Notes: generated by a model not told the origin, from the sequence alone. A stretch of DNA of 64,000 bases from Halanaerobiales bacterium (GCA_018334565.1 JAGXLU010000002.1:1-64000); one strand, 5' to 3'. Shown: positions 1 through 8,849, counted from the stretch's first letter. Made by a program: numbers and translations.

Positions 1-139
1 CGAGTCTGTAAAAGGATAGGAGTAGTGGGTATGGACTACCCGAATAGGTAACTTGATCGATGTTACGGGTGAAATTCATCTTGTGTCCCATAAGATCAAG
101 CGACTATGAAGCTCGGTATTTCAATGCTGAGTAGTTCAC
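1..139 (+). mobile_element. IS200/IS605 (IS1341-type) right-end relic / possible omegaRNA (reRNA) 3' segment
   Basis: GAAGCTC-hairpin-GAG-TAGTTCAC (108-139; stem CTCGGTA/TGCTGAG) matches the layout of the right end of the TnpB relic at 21977-22022 (GAAGCTC...GAG-AGGTTCAC). Upstream part lies off the window. Confidence 0.5.
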
Positions 140-154
140 AGGGAGGTCTTAATT

Positions 155-1540
155 ATGAATAAATTATATACTATAGATAAGGCTTTAAGCATTAGTAAAG
201 AAGAAATAGTACAAAACTATAAAAAACATATTAATCCCAGTATGGTGAAGATGTTGAGGTTATTGAATTTTGATAAAAATTATGTAAAAGCAGATAATGT
301 TGAGGTCTTTGATGAAAAAGGCAATAAATACTTAGATTTTTTAGGTGGTTATGGATCACTTAATTTGGGACATAATAATAATGATATAATAAAGGCGGTT
401 AATAAGGTAAGTGAAAAGCCCAACTTACTGCAGGCCTCACTGGGAAGTATATACAGTGCTGCAGCCTTTAATCTAGCTCAAGTTACACCCGGCAACCTTG
501 AGATTAGTTTCTTTGGAAACAGTGGAACAGAAGCAGTAGAGGGAGCCATCAAATTAGCAAAGGCTTCGACAGGCAAGGAAATATTAATATACTGTAAAGA
601 TTCTTTTCACGGAAAAAGTTATGGTTCTCTTTCTATTACAGGTAGAGATAAGTATCAAAAACATTTCAATCCACTACTGCCTGCAACTGAAGCAATAGCA
701 TTTGGTGATATTGATTCTTTGAGGGAAAAGCTGAACAGTAGCCATAATATTGCAGCAGTAATATTAGAACCTATTCAGGGAGAAGGTGGTATTATAGTAC
801 CACCTCAGGGTTATCTTAGAGAAGTGAGAGAATTATGTAATAAAAATGGAGTTTTAATGGTTTTAGATGAAATTCAAACTGGTCTAGGTAGAACCGGAAA
901 ACTTTTCGCGTCAGACCATGAAGCTGTAGTTCCTGATATTATGTGTTTGGCAAAATCACTAGGGGGAGGAATAGAACCAGTGGGGGCATATATATCAAAG
1001 CCAGAGATTTGGAATAAGGCATATGGAAGTATGGAAAGTGCCCTGCTGCATACATCTACTTTTGGAGGTAATACACGTGCTTCGGCTGCGGTTATCGCTT
1101 CGATAAATTATATCTTAGAAAACAATTTAAGTAAACAGGCAGCTAAAAAAGGCGAATACTTTTTAGAAAAGCTAAAAACATTTGAAGAAAGATATAATTT
1201 AGTAAAAGAGGTAAGGGGTAAAGGGCTAATGTTAGGGATAGAGTTTAATCAGCCGAATTCCGGATTATTGGATAAAATATCGGGCGGTTTAGTCAGTAAG
1301 TTTTCATCTGAGTATATGGGTGCAATGGTAGCTGGTTCTCTTAACAATAATTACAGAATTATAACAGCTTATACCTTAAATAACCCAAATGTTATTAGAC
1401 TAGAGCCACCCTTAACAGTTAGTTATAAGCAGATTGATTATGTAGTTGATTCTCTCAAAGATATTTTTGAAGATAATAGTAATTTATTTAACCTCACAAT
1501 GAATAGTGCTCAAACAGCTATTAAAAATTTTTTTAAATAA
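155..1540 (+). CDS. class III PLP-dependent aminotransferase (putrescine/ornithine aminotransferase-like)
   Basis: 461 aa; motifs FFGNSGTEAVEGAIKLAK, LDEIQTGLGRTG, AKSLGGGIEPVGA; RBS gggagg. Confidence 0.85.
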   Translation: MNKLYTIDKALSISKEEIVQNYKKHINPSMVKMLRLLNFDKNYVKADNVEVFDEKGNKYLDFLGGYGSLNLGHNNNDIIKAVNKVSEKPNLLQASLGSIYSAAAFNLAQVTPGNLEISFFGNSGTEAVEGAIKLAKASTGKEILIYCKDSFHGKSYGSLSITGRDKYQKHFNPLLPATEAIAFGDIDSLREKLNSSHNIAAVILEPIQGEGGIIVPPQGYLREVRELCNKNGVLMVLDEIQTGLGRTGKLFASDHEAVVPDIMCLAKSLGGGIEPVGAYISKPEIWNKAYGSMESALLHTSTFGGNTRASAAVIASINYILENNLSKQAAKKGEYFLEKLKTFEERYNLVKEVRGKGLMLGIEFNQPNSGLLDKISGGLVSKFSSEYMGAMVAGSLNNNYRIITAYTLNNPNVIRLEPPLTVSYKQIDYVVDSLKDIFEDNSNLFNLTMNSAQTAIKNFFK

Positions 1541-1671
1541 AAGACCTAATAATAATTATTCTCTTTTACATTTTTTTGAGTATTTGCATTAATTTAATTA
1601 AAGAGTGTTTTAATTAAAAGATATGATATATTTAAAGTTCTGGTTTCGCAAAATAAATTAGGAGGAATGAA

Positions 1672-2364
1672 ATGCGTATTGATCTTTTTGTAGTTGAATA
1701 TGTTGATAAAGTTAAAGAGATATTTGAAAAAAATAGAAATGATAAAAAGGCAGTAAAGATGAAAAAATATATGAGGAATAAATTTGAGTTTTACGGCATA
1801 CAGGCTATAAAAAGACGTGAATTAAGTAGCAATTTACAGAAGAAAGAAAATAGGCTTAATCCTTCACAATTAAATAGAGTGGTTATAAAACTTTGGTCTG
1901 AAGATGAAAGAGAATTGCATTATTTTGCAATGGAATTATTAGAAAGATATAAAAATGAATTTCGCATTAAAGATATTAAACTTATGGTTCATATAATTAA
2001 AAATAAGTCTTGGTGGGATACTGTTGATTTTATTGCAAAAAAATTAATAGGAGAGTATTTTAATAAATATCCTAAATACAGACATGAATATATAAAAAAA
2101 TGGATCAGATCAAATAACATATGGCTGCAAAGGACGACCCTCATATTTCAATTAGCTTATAAAGGTAGTACTGAGCAGGATATTTTATTTAGTAATATTA
2201 AAAAATTAAAAGATATTGATGATTTTTTTATACAAAAAGCAATTGGTTGGGCTCTGAGAGAATACTCAAAGATAGAACCTAATGAAGTAGAGAAATTTAT
2301 CAATAATATTGAATTGTCTAATTTAAGCAAAAGGGAAGGCCTTAAGCAAATTTCAAAAAAATAA
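1672..2364 (+). CDS. DNA alkylation repair protein (AlkD-like HEAT-repeat family)
   Basis: 230 aa; KKYMRNKFEFYGIQAIKRR and WWDTVDFIA...W motifs typical of the family; RBS aggagg. Confidence 0.82.
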   Translation: MRIDLFVVEYVDKVKEIFEKNRNDKKAVKMKKYMRNKFEFYGIQAIKRRELSSNLQKKENRLNPSQLNRVVIKLWSEDERELHYFAMELLERYKNEFRIKDIKLMVHIIKNKSWWDTVDFIAKKLIGEYFNKYPKYRHEYIKKWIRSNNIWLQRTTLIFQLAYKGSTEQDILFSNIKKLKDIDDFFIQKAIGWALREYSKIEPNEVEKFINNIELSNLSKREGLKQISKK

Positions 2365-2405
2365 AGCTTAATTTTTGTTATTTTTTTAAAAGTTTTAAAA
2401 TGTGG

Positions 2406-2411
2406 TATAAT
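2406..2411 (+). promoter_or_regulatory. extended -10 promoter element (TGTGGTATAAT)
   Basis: TG-n-TATAAT upstream of the xdhC-like gene; it overlaps the 5' extension of the called ORF, favouring the start at 2457. Confidence 0.5.
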
Positions 2412-2456
2412 GGGTATGAAGTATTAGGAAAAATAATTAATAATGAGGTGGAAAAA

Positions 2457-3218
2457 ATGGATTTAGAATTTTATAATAATCTCAATAAACTTACAGAAGA
2501 ATACAAAGATGTTTATGTTGGAACCATTATAGAAGCAGAGGGAGAGTTGTCTGATCTTGAAGAAATAAAGTTTGCTTTAACAGCTAAAGAATTATTTTAC
2601 AGTGATTTAGATAAGAAAAAAGAAATAGATAAGATTATAAAGGCAGTAGGAAAAGAAAAAATCATCAAGATGCACAATCCTGAATTAAAAGAGCTTAAGA
2701 TAGAGGATGAAAGTAAGGTAAGAATATATTTAGAACCTGTTACTGATAATCCACGTTTGATATTATTTGGAGCTGGTCATATTGCTAATTCTGTTTCAAA
2801 AATCGCCAGTTTGATGGATTTTCAAATAACTGTAATAGATGATCGGGAGGAATTTGTAAATAAAGATAGATTTCCCGAGGCAGACCATTTAGTAGTCAAA
2901 AAATATATTGATTATTTAAAAGAATACCAGGCAGAAAAAAATGATTATATAGTTATTATTACACGGGGACATCAATTCGATTATGAAGTTCTCAGTCATA
3001 CCATAGGTAGCAAGGCTAAATATGTAGGTATGATAGGTAGTTCTAAAAAGATAAAAGAAGTCTTTGATAGATTAAGAGAAGTTGATGAAGTAGAAGAGTC
3101 ATTACTGAAGAGCGTGCATACTCCAATTGGATTAGAGATAGGTGCTGAGACAACATCTGAAATAGCGGTAGCTATAATTGCAGAAATTGTTAAGGTAAGG
3201 AGGGAAAAAGATGAATAA
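2457..3218 (+). CDS. XdhC family protein, C-terminal Rossmann-domain type
   Basis: RLILFGAGHIANSVSKIASLMDFQITVIDDREEF, ITRGHQFDYEVL, YVGMIGSSKK, HTPIGLEIGAETTSEIAVAIIAEI. Start moved from 2400 to ATG 2457 with RBS gaggtgg. Confidence 0.85.
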   Translation: MDLEFYNNLNKLTEEYKDVYVGTIIEAEGELSDLEEIKFALTAKELFYSDLDKKKEIDKIIKAVGKEKIIKMHNPELKELKIEDESKVRIYLEPVTDNPRLILFGAGHIANSVSKIASLMDFQITVIDDREEFVNKDRFPEADHLVVKKYIDYLKEYQAEKNDYIVIITRGHQFDYEVLSHTIGSKAKYVGMIGSSKKIKEVFDRLREVDEVEESLLKSVHTPIGLEIGAETTSEIAVAIIAEIVKVRREKDE

Positions 3219-3528
3219 GAGAATAATCGAAAAAATTATTAAAACAAAAGATGAGTATGATAATTTGGCAGTTGCAACTATTGTTGATGCTAAGTCCTCC
3301 AGCCCGAGAGATACCGGCACAAGTATGTTGATATTCCCGGATGGAAAAACATATAGTACGATTGGTGGGGGAAGCCAGGAAAAAGATATTATAAATAAGG
3401 CATTAAAATTACTAAAAAAAGGCAAATCAGGCAGAATTAGTTTTAATTTAACACGAAAAGAAGCAGCTCAAATAGGCTGGGTTTGTGGAGGAGATATTGA
3501 TGTATACATAGAAAATGTTTGGTTATAA
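3211..3528 (+). CDS. XdhC/CoxI N-terminal-domain protein (stand-alone)
   Basis: 105 aa; VDAKSSSPRDTGTSMLIFPDGKTYSTIGGGSQEKDI...GWVCGGDIDVYIE; overlaps preceding ORF by 8 nt. Confidence 0.8.
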   Translation: MNKRIIEKIIKTKDEYDNLAVATIVDAKSSSPRDTGTSMLIFPDGKTYSTIGGGSQEKDIINKALKLLKKGKSGRISFNLTRKEAAQIGWVCGGDIDVYIENVWL

Positions 3529-3723
3529 ATGAACAATTATTTTTAAAAAACTTACTAAGTTGAGGTTTGTTTATTTATGTTTGGCATAAAAAACTTGTCA
3601 AGCATAAAATTTCAATATACTAACGTAACCTAATAAGTAAGCCCACTCTTCAATGGTATAATTTTCCATAAATTCTTGTTAATTACATCAAAATATGTTA
3701 AAATTTGGAAAAGGAGTGGTCAG

Positions 3724-4047
3724 ATGATAAATAATGTTATCCTTACAGGTCGGTTAGTTAGAGAGCCGCTGTTAAAAAAGACAGATAATGAAGTGCATTA
3801 TTGTGTTTTTACCCTGGCGGTTCAGAGGAATTATCGAGGCAAAGATGGAGAGATTGAAACAGATTTTGTGGATGTGATAAATTGGGGAGCTGGTTCAGAG
3901 CGTTGTAGTGAATATTTAAAAAAAGGTAACTTAGCTGGTGTGGAAGGAATGATAACTACATATTTTTCAGAAAAAGAAGGTAATAAGCTTAAAAAGTATA
4001 GGATTAAAGCAAGACGTGTTGAATTTCTAGAATGGCCGGACAAATAA
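3724..4047 (+). CDS. ssb: single-stranded DNA-binding (OB-fold) protein, short form
   Basis: MINNVILTGRLVREPLLKKTDNEVHYCVFTLAVQRNYRGKDGEIETDFVDVINWG...; start trimmed from 3676 to ATG 3724 with RBS aggagtgg. Confidence 0.8.
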   Translation: MINNVILTGRLVREPLLKKTDNEVHYCVFTLAVQRNYRGKDGEIETDFVDVINWGAGSERCSEYLKKGNLAGVEGMITTYFSEKEGNKLKKYRIKARRVEFLEWPDK

Positions 4048-4053
4048 TTCAGA

Positions 4054-4089
4054 GGGAGGTTGATGATTTTTTTCATCGACCTCCCATTT
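4054..4089 (+). terminator. Rho-independent-like hairpin
   Basis: GGGAGGTTGATGA-tttttt-TCATCGACCTCCC followed by attttact. Confidence 0.7.
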
Positions 4090-4426
4090 TACTGTTTTAA
4101 TAGGGAGGAATTGCACTTTCTTTGTAGAATATTGTTAAATAATGAAAGTTAAATTAACTTAGTATTTTTTGTTTAAATTTAAAAAGGTGAAAAGCACATA
4201 AAATATTATATAAAAATATATATCTAAATTTATAAAGTGAGAAACAACTCCTTTTTTTAAAAAAGATAAGCTTAATTTATTTGATTTAGAAGGTTGAAAA
4301 TAATTGATTAATAAAGATATGAATAATATTTGAACAGAATAATTTTCTCAAGATTATTTCTTTTAGAGCCTCTTATCAACAATAAGATTATTTGTCAATT
4401 CATATCAGAAATGGGGGGGAGATATT

Positions 4427-4957
4427 TTGAAAAAATATATTTATACATTTTTAATAATTATAATTATAGTTGCTTTACTATTGTTAATTAACAATTTGGG
4501 AATTATTTCTTTTCGAGAGTGGGGGAAAGCTATTATAAGTAGTACATCATTTGGGAGAGAGTATGTAAATAAAGCGGAGAAGTATAATGAAGTGACGGCA
4601 AAAAATGAAGAATTGATAAGGGAAAGAGATTTACTAAAAGAAAAGCTCGAAAACTGTCAAGTAAGAATTGTTAAACTTGAAGAAAAAGCAAAAGAAATTC
4701 AAAATGCTAATGAAGCGCTCAATTTGCAATTAGATGATACTGCACAAGAAGAATCAGTTAAACAACAAAATTTTGAGAAGTTAATTAAAATTTATGAAAA
4801 CCTGCAGCCGGAATCAGCTGCTAATATACTAAATAGCCTTAATAAAGAATTTGCTATTAAGATATTAAGAGGTTTAAATGATAAAAAAGCTGCTGCTATT
4901 TTGGAAATTATGGAAGTTGAGAAAGCAGTCGAATTTAGCCGAGCAATGCAGGAATAA
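4427..4957 (+). CDS. membrane-anchored coiled-coil protein with MgtE-N/MotE-like C-terminal domain
   Basis: N-terminal TM, coiled coil, then LQPESAANILNSLNKEFAIKILRGLNDKKAAAILEIMEVEKAVEFSRAM; TTG start after ggggggag. Confidence 0.65.
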   Translation: MKKYIYTFLIIIIIVALLLLINNLGIISFREWGKAIISSTSFGREYVNKAEKYNEVTAKNEELIRERDLLKEKLENCQVRIVKLEEKAKEIQNANEALNLQLDDTAQEESVKQQNFEKLIKIYENLQPESAANILNSLNKEFAIKILRGLNDKKAAAILEIMEVEKAVEFSRAMQE

Positions 4958-5050
4958 TTCATTCAATCTATTAGGTAGTTATATTTATAATCTTTTTTGA
5001 TTATGTTGGATTGGATAGGGCAGATTTATAGTGCCTTAAGTTAGAACGGA

Positions 5051-7093
5051 GTGATTGATTTGGAAAAGAATAAGTTGACTTTTATTCTCGTATTATTATT
5101 TCTTTTAATAATATTTAATTCCTTGCAGACAGGTGCTTATTCAAATAAATTAGAAGATTTTATATTGGATGGGAAAAATGTACAACTCAAGTTGTATGAA
5201 AATTTAGATAAGTTAAAAATTATTCCAGGTACAAATGTGGTTATTAAAAGTATTGATGGATCCCAAAAAGCGTATTTGGTAAATGATAAAGAATATACAG
5301 TGAGACCGTATCAACAAGAAGAAGCCCGCTGGTTTATCCAAATATTTGCTTCAAAGGCTGAAGATAAAGCGAATAATCTTAAAAAAGATTTTTTAGCAGA
5401 ATTTGATGAGCAAGATGTTCAAATTATAAGAGAAGAAGGTTTATATAAAGTAATAGTGGGTAACTTTTCTAAGAAAAATGAAGCTGAATCATTTTCTGCA
5501 AATATAAAAAAAGCTGGCTGGCAGACCTGGGTAATTGAGGACAAAGTCCAAAGTAGTAATGATATGTGGTTAGTAATCGAGAATGAAGCTGGTAATATAG
5601 TTTTTGAAGATTATATGCTTCATTGCGAAGGTGTTATAAGATTTAAAAATCATTTATACAATGGTAATTTTCATTTTTTATTAAAAGATAATAAAATAGA
5701 TGTATATAACAAAATAAATTTTTTAACTTTAGAATATGGTTTACTTTTAGAAGCTTTTGAAGATGTTAGTAATATGACAGATCTTAAAGTAGGAGCAATC
5801 TTAAATAGATCGAGGGCTTTAAATATTATATTAAAAAGGGAGTCGCCTTATGTCATTGATGAATACCGGGGGATATCAAAACTAAACGATAATATCAAAT
5901 CGGCTGTAGATCAAACTCAGGCCAAGGTCATATACAAAAATGGTGTTCCTTACTATCAGTACATAGATATTAAAAATATAGATCAGATGTATTCTTCAGC
6001 AGAAGCATTGATTTATGATAATCTAAGTGACATAGAGATTAAGGATTTAAATACAACTTTGATTGAAAACCAGTTGATAGATGCAAAAATTGATATTGGA
6101 TTAAAATACAAAGAGATCAGACAGTTGACCTGGAGTGGCCCCCGTATACTAAATATTGTAGATTTGGATATAACAATGGATAGATATCAAATTCTTCCCT
6201 TTATTAGTAATGATAAAATTGAAGGGTTGGCACCACTATGCGAGGTAGTAAGGGCCAAGGACGCTTTAGTAGGAGTAAATGGGGGTTTTTTTAATTACCA
6301 GGGAAAGCCGCTGGGTGCTGTTATGATTGATGGGACTATGGTTACTGAACCACTCTATAAAAGAGCAGCCTTTGGTATTACTAAAACAGGAGAATATTTA
6401 ATAGATAATATTGAATGGAGGGGAGTATTAAAAACCAAAGATAATAGCATGATTATTATTGATGCCCTTAATAGGAAGCCGAATGATAAAAGTGAAATTA
6501 TTCTCTATAATCAATATTATGGAACAAAAACCCCTGTTTTTAATCAATATTCTAAGGAGATTGTGGTTGAAGCTGGAAAAATCAAAACAGTAGAAGAAGG
6601 CGGATTGATTCAAAATATAATACCTAAAGAGGGATTCATCATAAAAATATTCAATGAATCATATAGTTATGAAGCTTTTCAAAAAGACCGTCATGTAGAA
6701 TATACAGATGTATTCAGCCAGATATGGTATCAAAAAGAGATTACAAATATAATGGGAGGTGGACCGAAACTAATCTCAGATGGAGAGATTTCAATTACTA
6801 GCGTAGAAGAAGAATTCAAAAAAGATATTACTGAGGGTATGGCACCCCGTACAGCAGTAGCCCTCACAGTTGATCAGCACTTATTATTCATTAATGTAGA
6901 TGGGCGACAGCCTGAAACTAGCATAGGAATTAAGTTAAAAGAATTGGCCCAATATTTAAAAGATCTTGGTGTAAAAGAAGCCATGAATTTAGATGGAGGT
7001 AATTCTTCTCAATTAGTAATTAGGGGTCATGTTTTTAATAACCCATCTGGGTATAGAGATATTGGTACGGGTATTCTTATTAAGAAAAAATAA
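5051..7093 (+). CDS. secreted envelope protein: SPOR + SpoIID-like + phosphodiester glycosidase (NAGPA-like) domains
   Basis: Signal/TM N-terminus; RWFIQIFASKAEDKANNLKK...WQTWVIED (SPOR); RESPYVIDEYRGISKLNDNIKSAVDQTQAKVIYKNGVPYYQY (SpoIID-like); MGGGPKLISDGE...GMAPRTAVALTVDQHLLFINVDGRQPETSIGIKLKELAQYLKDLGVKEAMNLDGGNSSQLV (NAGPA). GTG start. Confidence 0.75.
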   Translation: MIDLEKNKLTFILVLLFLLIIFNSLQTGAYSNKLEDFILDGKNVQLKLYENLDKLKIIPGTNVVIKSIDGSQKAYLVNDKEYTVRPYQQEEARWFIQIFASKAEDKANNLKKDFLAEFDEQDVQIIREEGLYKVIVGNFSKKNEAESFSANIKKAGWQTWVIEDKVQSSNDMWLVIENEAGNIVFEDYMLHCEGVIRFKNHLYNGNFHFLLKDNKIDVYNKINFLTLEYGLLLEAFEDVSNMTDLKVGAILNRSRALNIILKRESPYVIDEYRGISKLNDNIKSAVDQTQAKVIYKNGVPYYQYIDIKNIDQMYSSAEALIYDNLSDIEIKDLNTTLIENQLIDAKIDIGLKYKEIRQLTWSGPRILNIVDLDITMDRYQILPFISNDKIEGLAPLCEVVRAKDALVGVNGGFFNYQGKPLGAVMIDGTMVTEPLYKRAAFGITKTGEYLIDNIEWRGVLKTKDNSMIIIDALNRKPNDKSEIILYNQYYGTKTPVFNQYSKEIVVEAGKIKTVEEGGLIQNIIPKEGFIIKIFNESYSYEAFQKDRHVEYTDVFSQIWYQKEITNIMGGGPKLISDGEISITSVEEEFKKDITEGMAPRTAVALTVDQHLLFINVDGRQPETSIGIKLKELAQYLKDLGVKEAMNLDGGNSSQLVIRGHVFNNPSGYRDIGTGILIKKK

Positions 7094-7095
7094 AA

Positions 7096-7632
7096 TTGGA
7101 GGGGGTAGTTTTGCATAAAAAAATTATATTAATACTTTTGGTGATATTCTTTTCTATAACACCTTTAGCAGAAGCTCAAGAATTTGATTTTAAAGAGATG
7201 AATTATTCTGTATTATTAAAGAGTGGAGCGACATCACTGAACATAAATCCAATTTTTAACTTCAGAAATGATCTAAACAGGTTAAGTTTAGATCTTAATT
7301 ATAATGGTAGTGAATTCAAGCTGGGAGGAACGTGGTTAATTAAAGCGCAGGAAAGTAAGGATTATCAGACAGAAGCTGCTCTAAGTATATTGTCTAAATC
7401 ACCTGATAAGGGGTTTACGGCTAGCATAGGAATAGAAGGGAGTAGATTTCTCAATCGAGATAGAGAAGTTTTATATGAACTTAAATATATTATTTCCGGG
7501 CAAACTCTGGAGTATAGGGTGGGTTATTTAACACCTATTGTAAAAAATAATTACTTGATATTAAGCATTGGTAATTCTTATTGGGAATCTGAACCACTCT
7601 TATTGGAAGCAGGTTTTAAAGTGCAATTTTAA
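7096..7632 (+). CDS. secreted protein, putative small outer-membrane beta-barrel
   Basis: Signal peptide ending SITPLAEAQE; amphipathic beta-like segments; C-terminal aromatic ending LEAGFKVQF. Confidence 0.55.
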   Translation: MEGVVLHKKIILILLVIFFSITPLAEAQEFDFKEMNYSVLLKSGATSLNINPIFNFRNDLNRLSLDLNYNGSEFKLGGTWLIKAQESKDYQTEAALSILSKSPDKGFTASIGIEGSRFLNRDREVLYELKYIISGQTLEYRVGYLTPIVKNNYLILSIGNSYWESEPLLLEAGFKVQF

Positions 7633-7657
7633 CTTATATTTTAAGGAGTTATTACAG

Positions 7658-7789
7658 ATGAGCAAAAATGAAAGTAAAAACAGAAAGTATTATGATGTTG
7701 TATTGATACTTATATTTTTGCTAATACTAACTACCATTATTGATTTGAATATATCTTTAGAACAAATTTTAGTAGCACTATTTGGTTAA
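7658..7789 (+). CDS. small single-TM membrane protein (43 aa)
   Basis: MSKNESKNRKYYDVVLILIFLLILTTIIDLNISLEQILVALFG; RBS aaggag; the in-frame called ORF starts at 7568 inside the upstream gene. Confidence 0.55.
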   Translation: MSKNESKNRKYYDVVLILIFLLILTTIIDLNISLEQILVALFG

Positions 7790-7814
7790 GGCATTTTCAA
7801 ACAGGGGGGATTGG

Positions 7815-8444
7815 ATGTTTAGCCATGAGCAGAGAGAAGAAATCATTATAGAGAAGGCCAAGAACGGCAACGAGCTTGCAATAGAATATTTGATAAATCA
7901 CAATATGGATATAGTATATGCAAAAGCCAAATATTTTTTCATCAAAGGTCTGGATAAAGACGATGTTATTCAAGAAGGTATGTTGGGTTTATTTAAGGCT
8001 ATAAGAGATTATCAGGAGGAGAGAGAAGCTTCTTTTAGGGGGTTTTCACAGTTATGCGTACATAGGCAGTTAATATCAGCGATTAAAAGAGCTAATAGAC
8101 AAAAACATCAACCATTAAATAATTCTACTTCTATCAACAAAACGTATGATTATGATAATGAATCAGGCCGTAGTTTCAGTGAAATCTTACCTGACAAGAA
8201 GAAGAAACTTGAAGATCAGTTTGTTTATAAAGAAATTATCAACCTCGTTTTTGCAGAAATAGAAAAAGAGTTAACCCAACTTGAGAAAAAAGTATTTTAT
8301 GAATATCTGGAAGACAGGAGCTATAAGGAAATATCTGAAAAACTAGATATCAATATAAAAACTGTTGATAATGCATTACAGAGAGCACGCAAAAAGATTG
8401 AGGATATAAAGTCTGATAATAATTTGGAAGACCTTGTAATTTAA
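7815..8444 (+). CDS. sigH: RNA polymerase sigma-70 family factor, SigH-like
   Basis: NGNELAIEYLINHNMDIVYAKAKYFFIKGLDKDDVIQEGMLGLFKAIRDY and region 4 LTQLEKKVFYEYLEDRSYKEISEKLDINIKTVDNALQRARKKI; ATG 7815. Confidence 0.8.
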   Translation: MFSHEQREEIIIEKAKNGNELAIEYLINHNMDIVYAKAKYFFIKGLDKDDVIQEGMLGLFKAIRDYQEEREASFRGFSQLCVHRQLISAIKRANRQKHQPLNNSTSINKTYDYDNESGRSFSEILPDKKKKLEDQFVYKEIINLVFAEIEKELTQLEKKVFYEYLEDRSYKEISEKLDINIKTVDNALQRARKKIEDIKSDNNLEDLVI

Positions 8445-8494
8445 TGATTATAATAGACTAAAACAAGATAGAAAATAGCTTTTTAGGGGAATTG

Positions 8495-8523
8495 TTGACA
8501 ATAATAATCTACTGTGTTATATT
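8495..8523 (+). promoter_or_regulatory. sigma-A promoter of cold-shock gene
   Basis: TTGACA (8495-8500) - 17 nt - TATATT (8518-8523). Confidence 0.7.
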
Positions 8524-8577
8524 AAGACAAATGGGATTTAGAGTCCCATGAAAGAATTTACAGGAGGAATATAATTT

Positions 8578-8784
8578 ATGATTTATACTGGAACAGTAAA
8601 GTGGTTTGATGCTAAAAAAGGTTATGGTTTTATTGAGAGAGAAGAAGGCGATGATGTTTTTGTTCATTTTTCAGCTATTCAAGATGAAGGGTTTAAAACT
8701 CTTGAAGATGGAGAAAAAGTAGAATTTGAAATTGTTGAAGGTGACAGAGGACCTCAGGCCGAACAAGTTGTGATGACTGAATAG
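8578..8784 (+). CDS. csp: cold-shock protein (CspA/B family)
   Basis: [61 protein letters not shown]. Confidence 0.97.
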   Translation: MIYTGTVKWFDAKKGYGFIEREEGDDVFVHFSAIQDEGFKTLEDGEKVEFEIVEGDRGPQAEQVVMTE

Positions 8785-8810
8785 AAAGCATATATTCTTA
8801 AAGATGTTAC

Positions 8811-8844
8811 AAAATCCCGATTGCAGAAATGTAATCGGGATTTT
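8811..8844 (+). terminator. Rho-independent terminator of csp
   Basis: AAAATCCCGATT-gcagaaatgt-AATCGGGATTTT perfect stem. Confidence 0.85.
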
Positions 8845-8849
8845 CCTGT

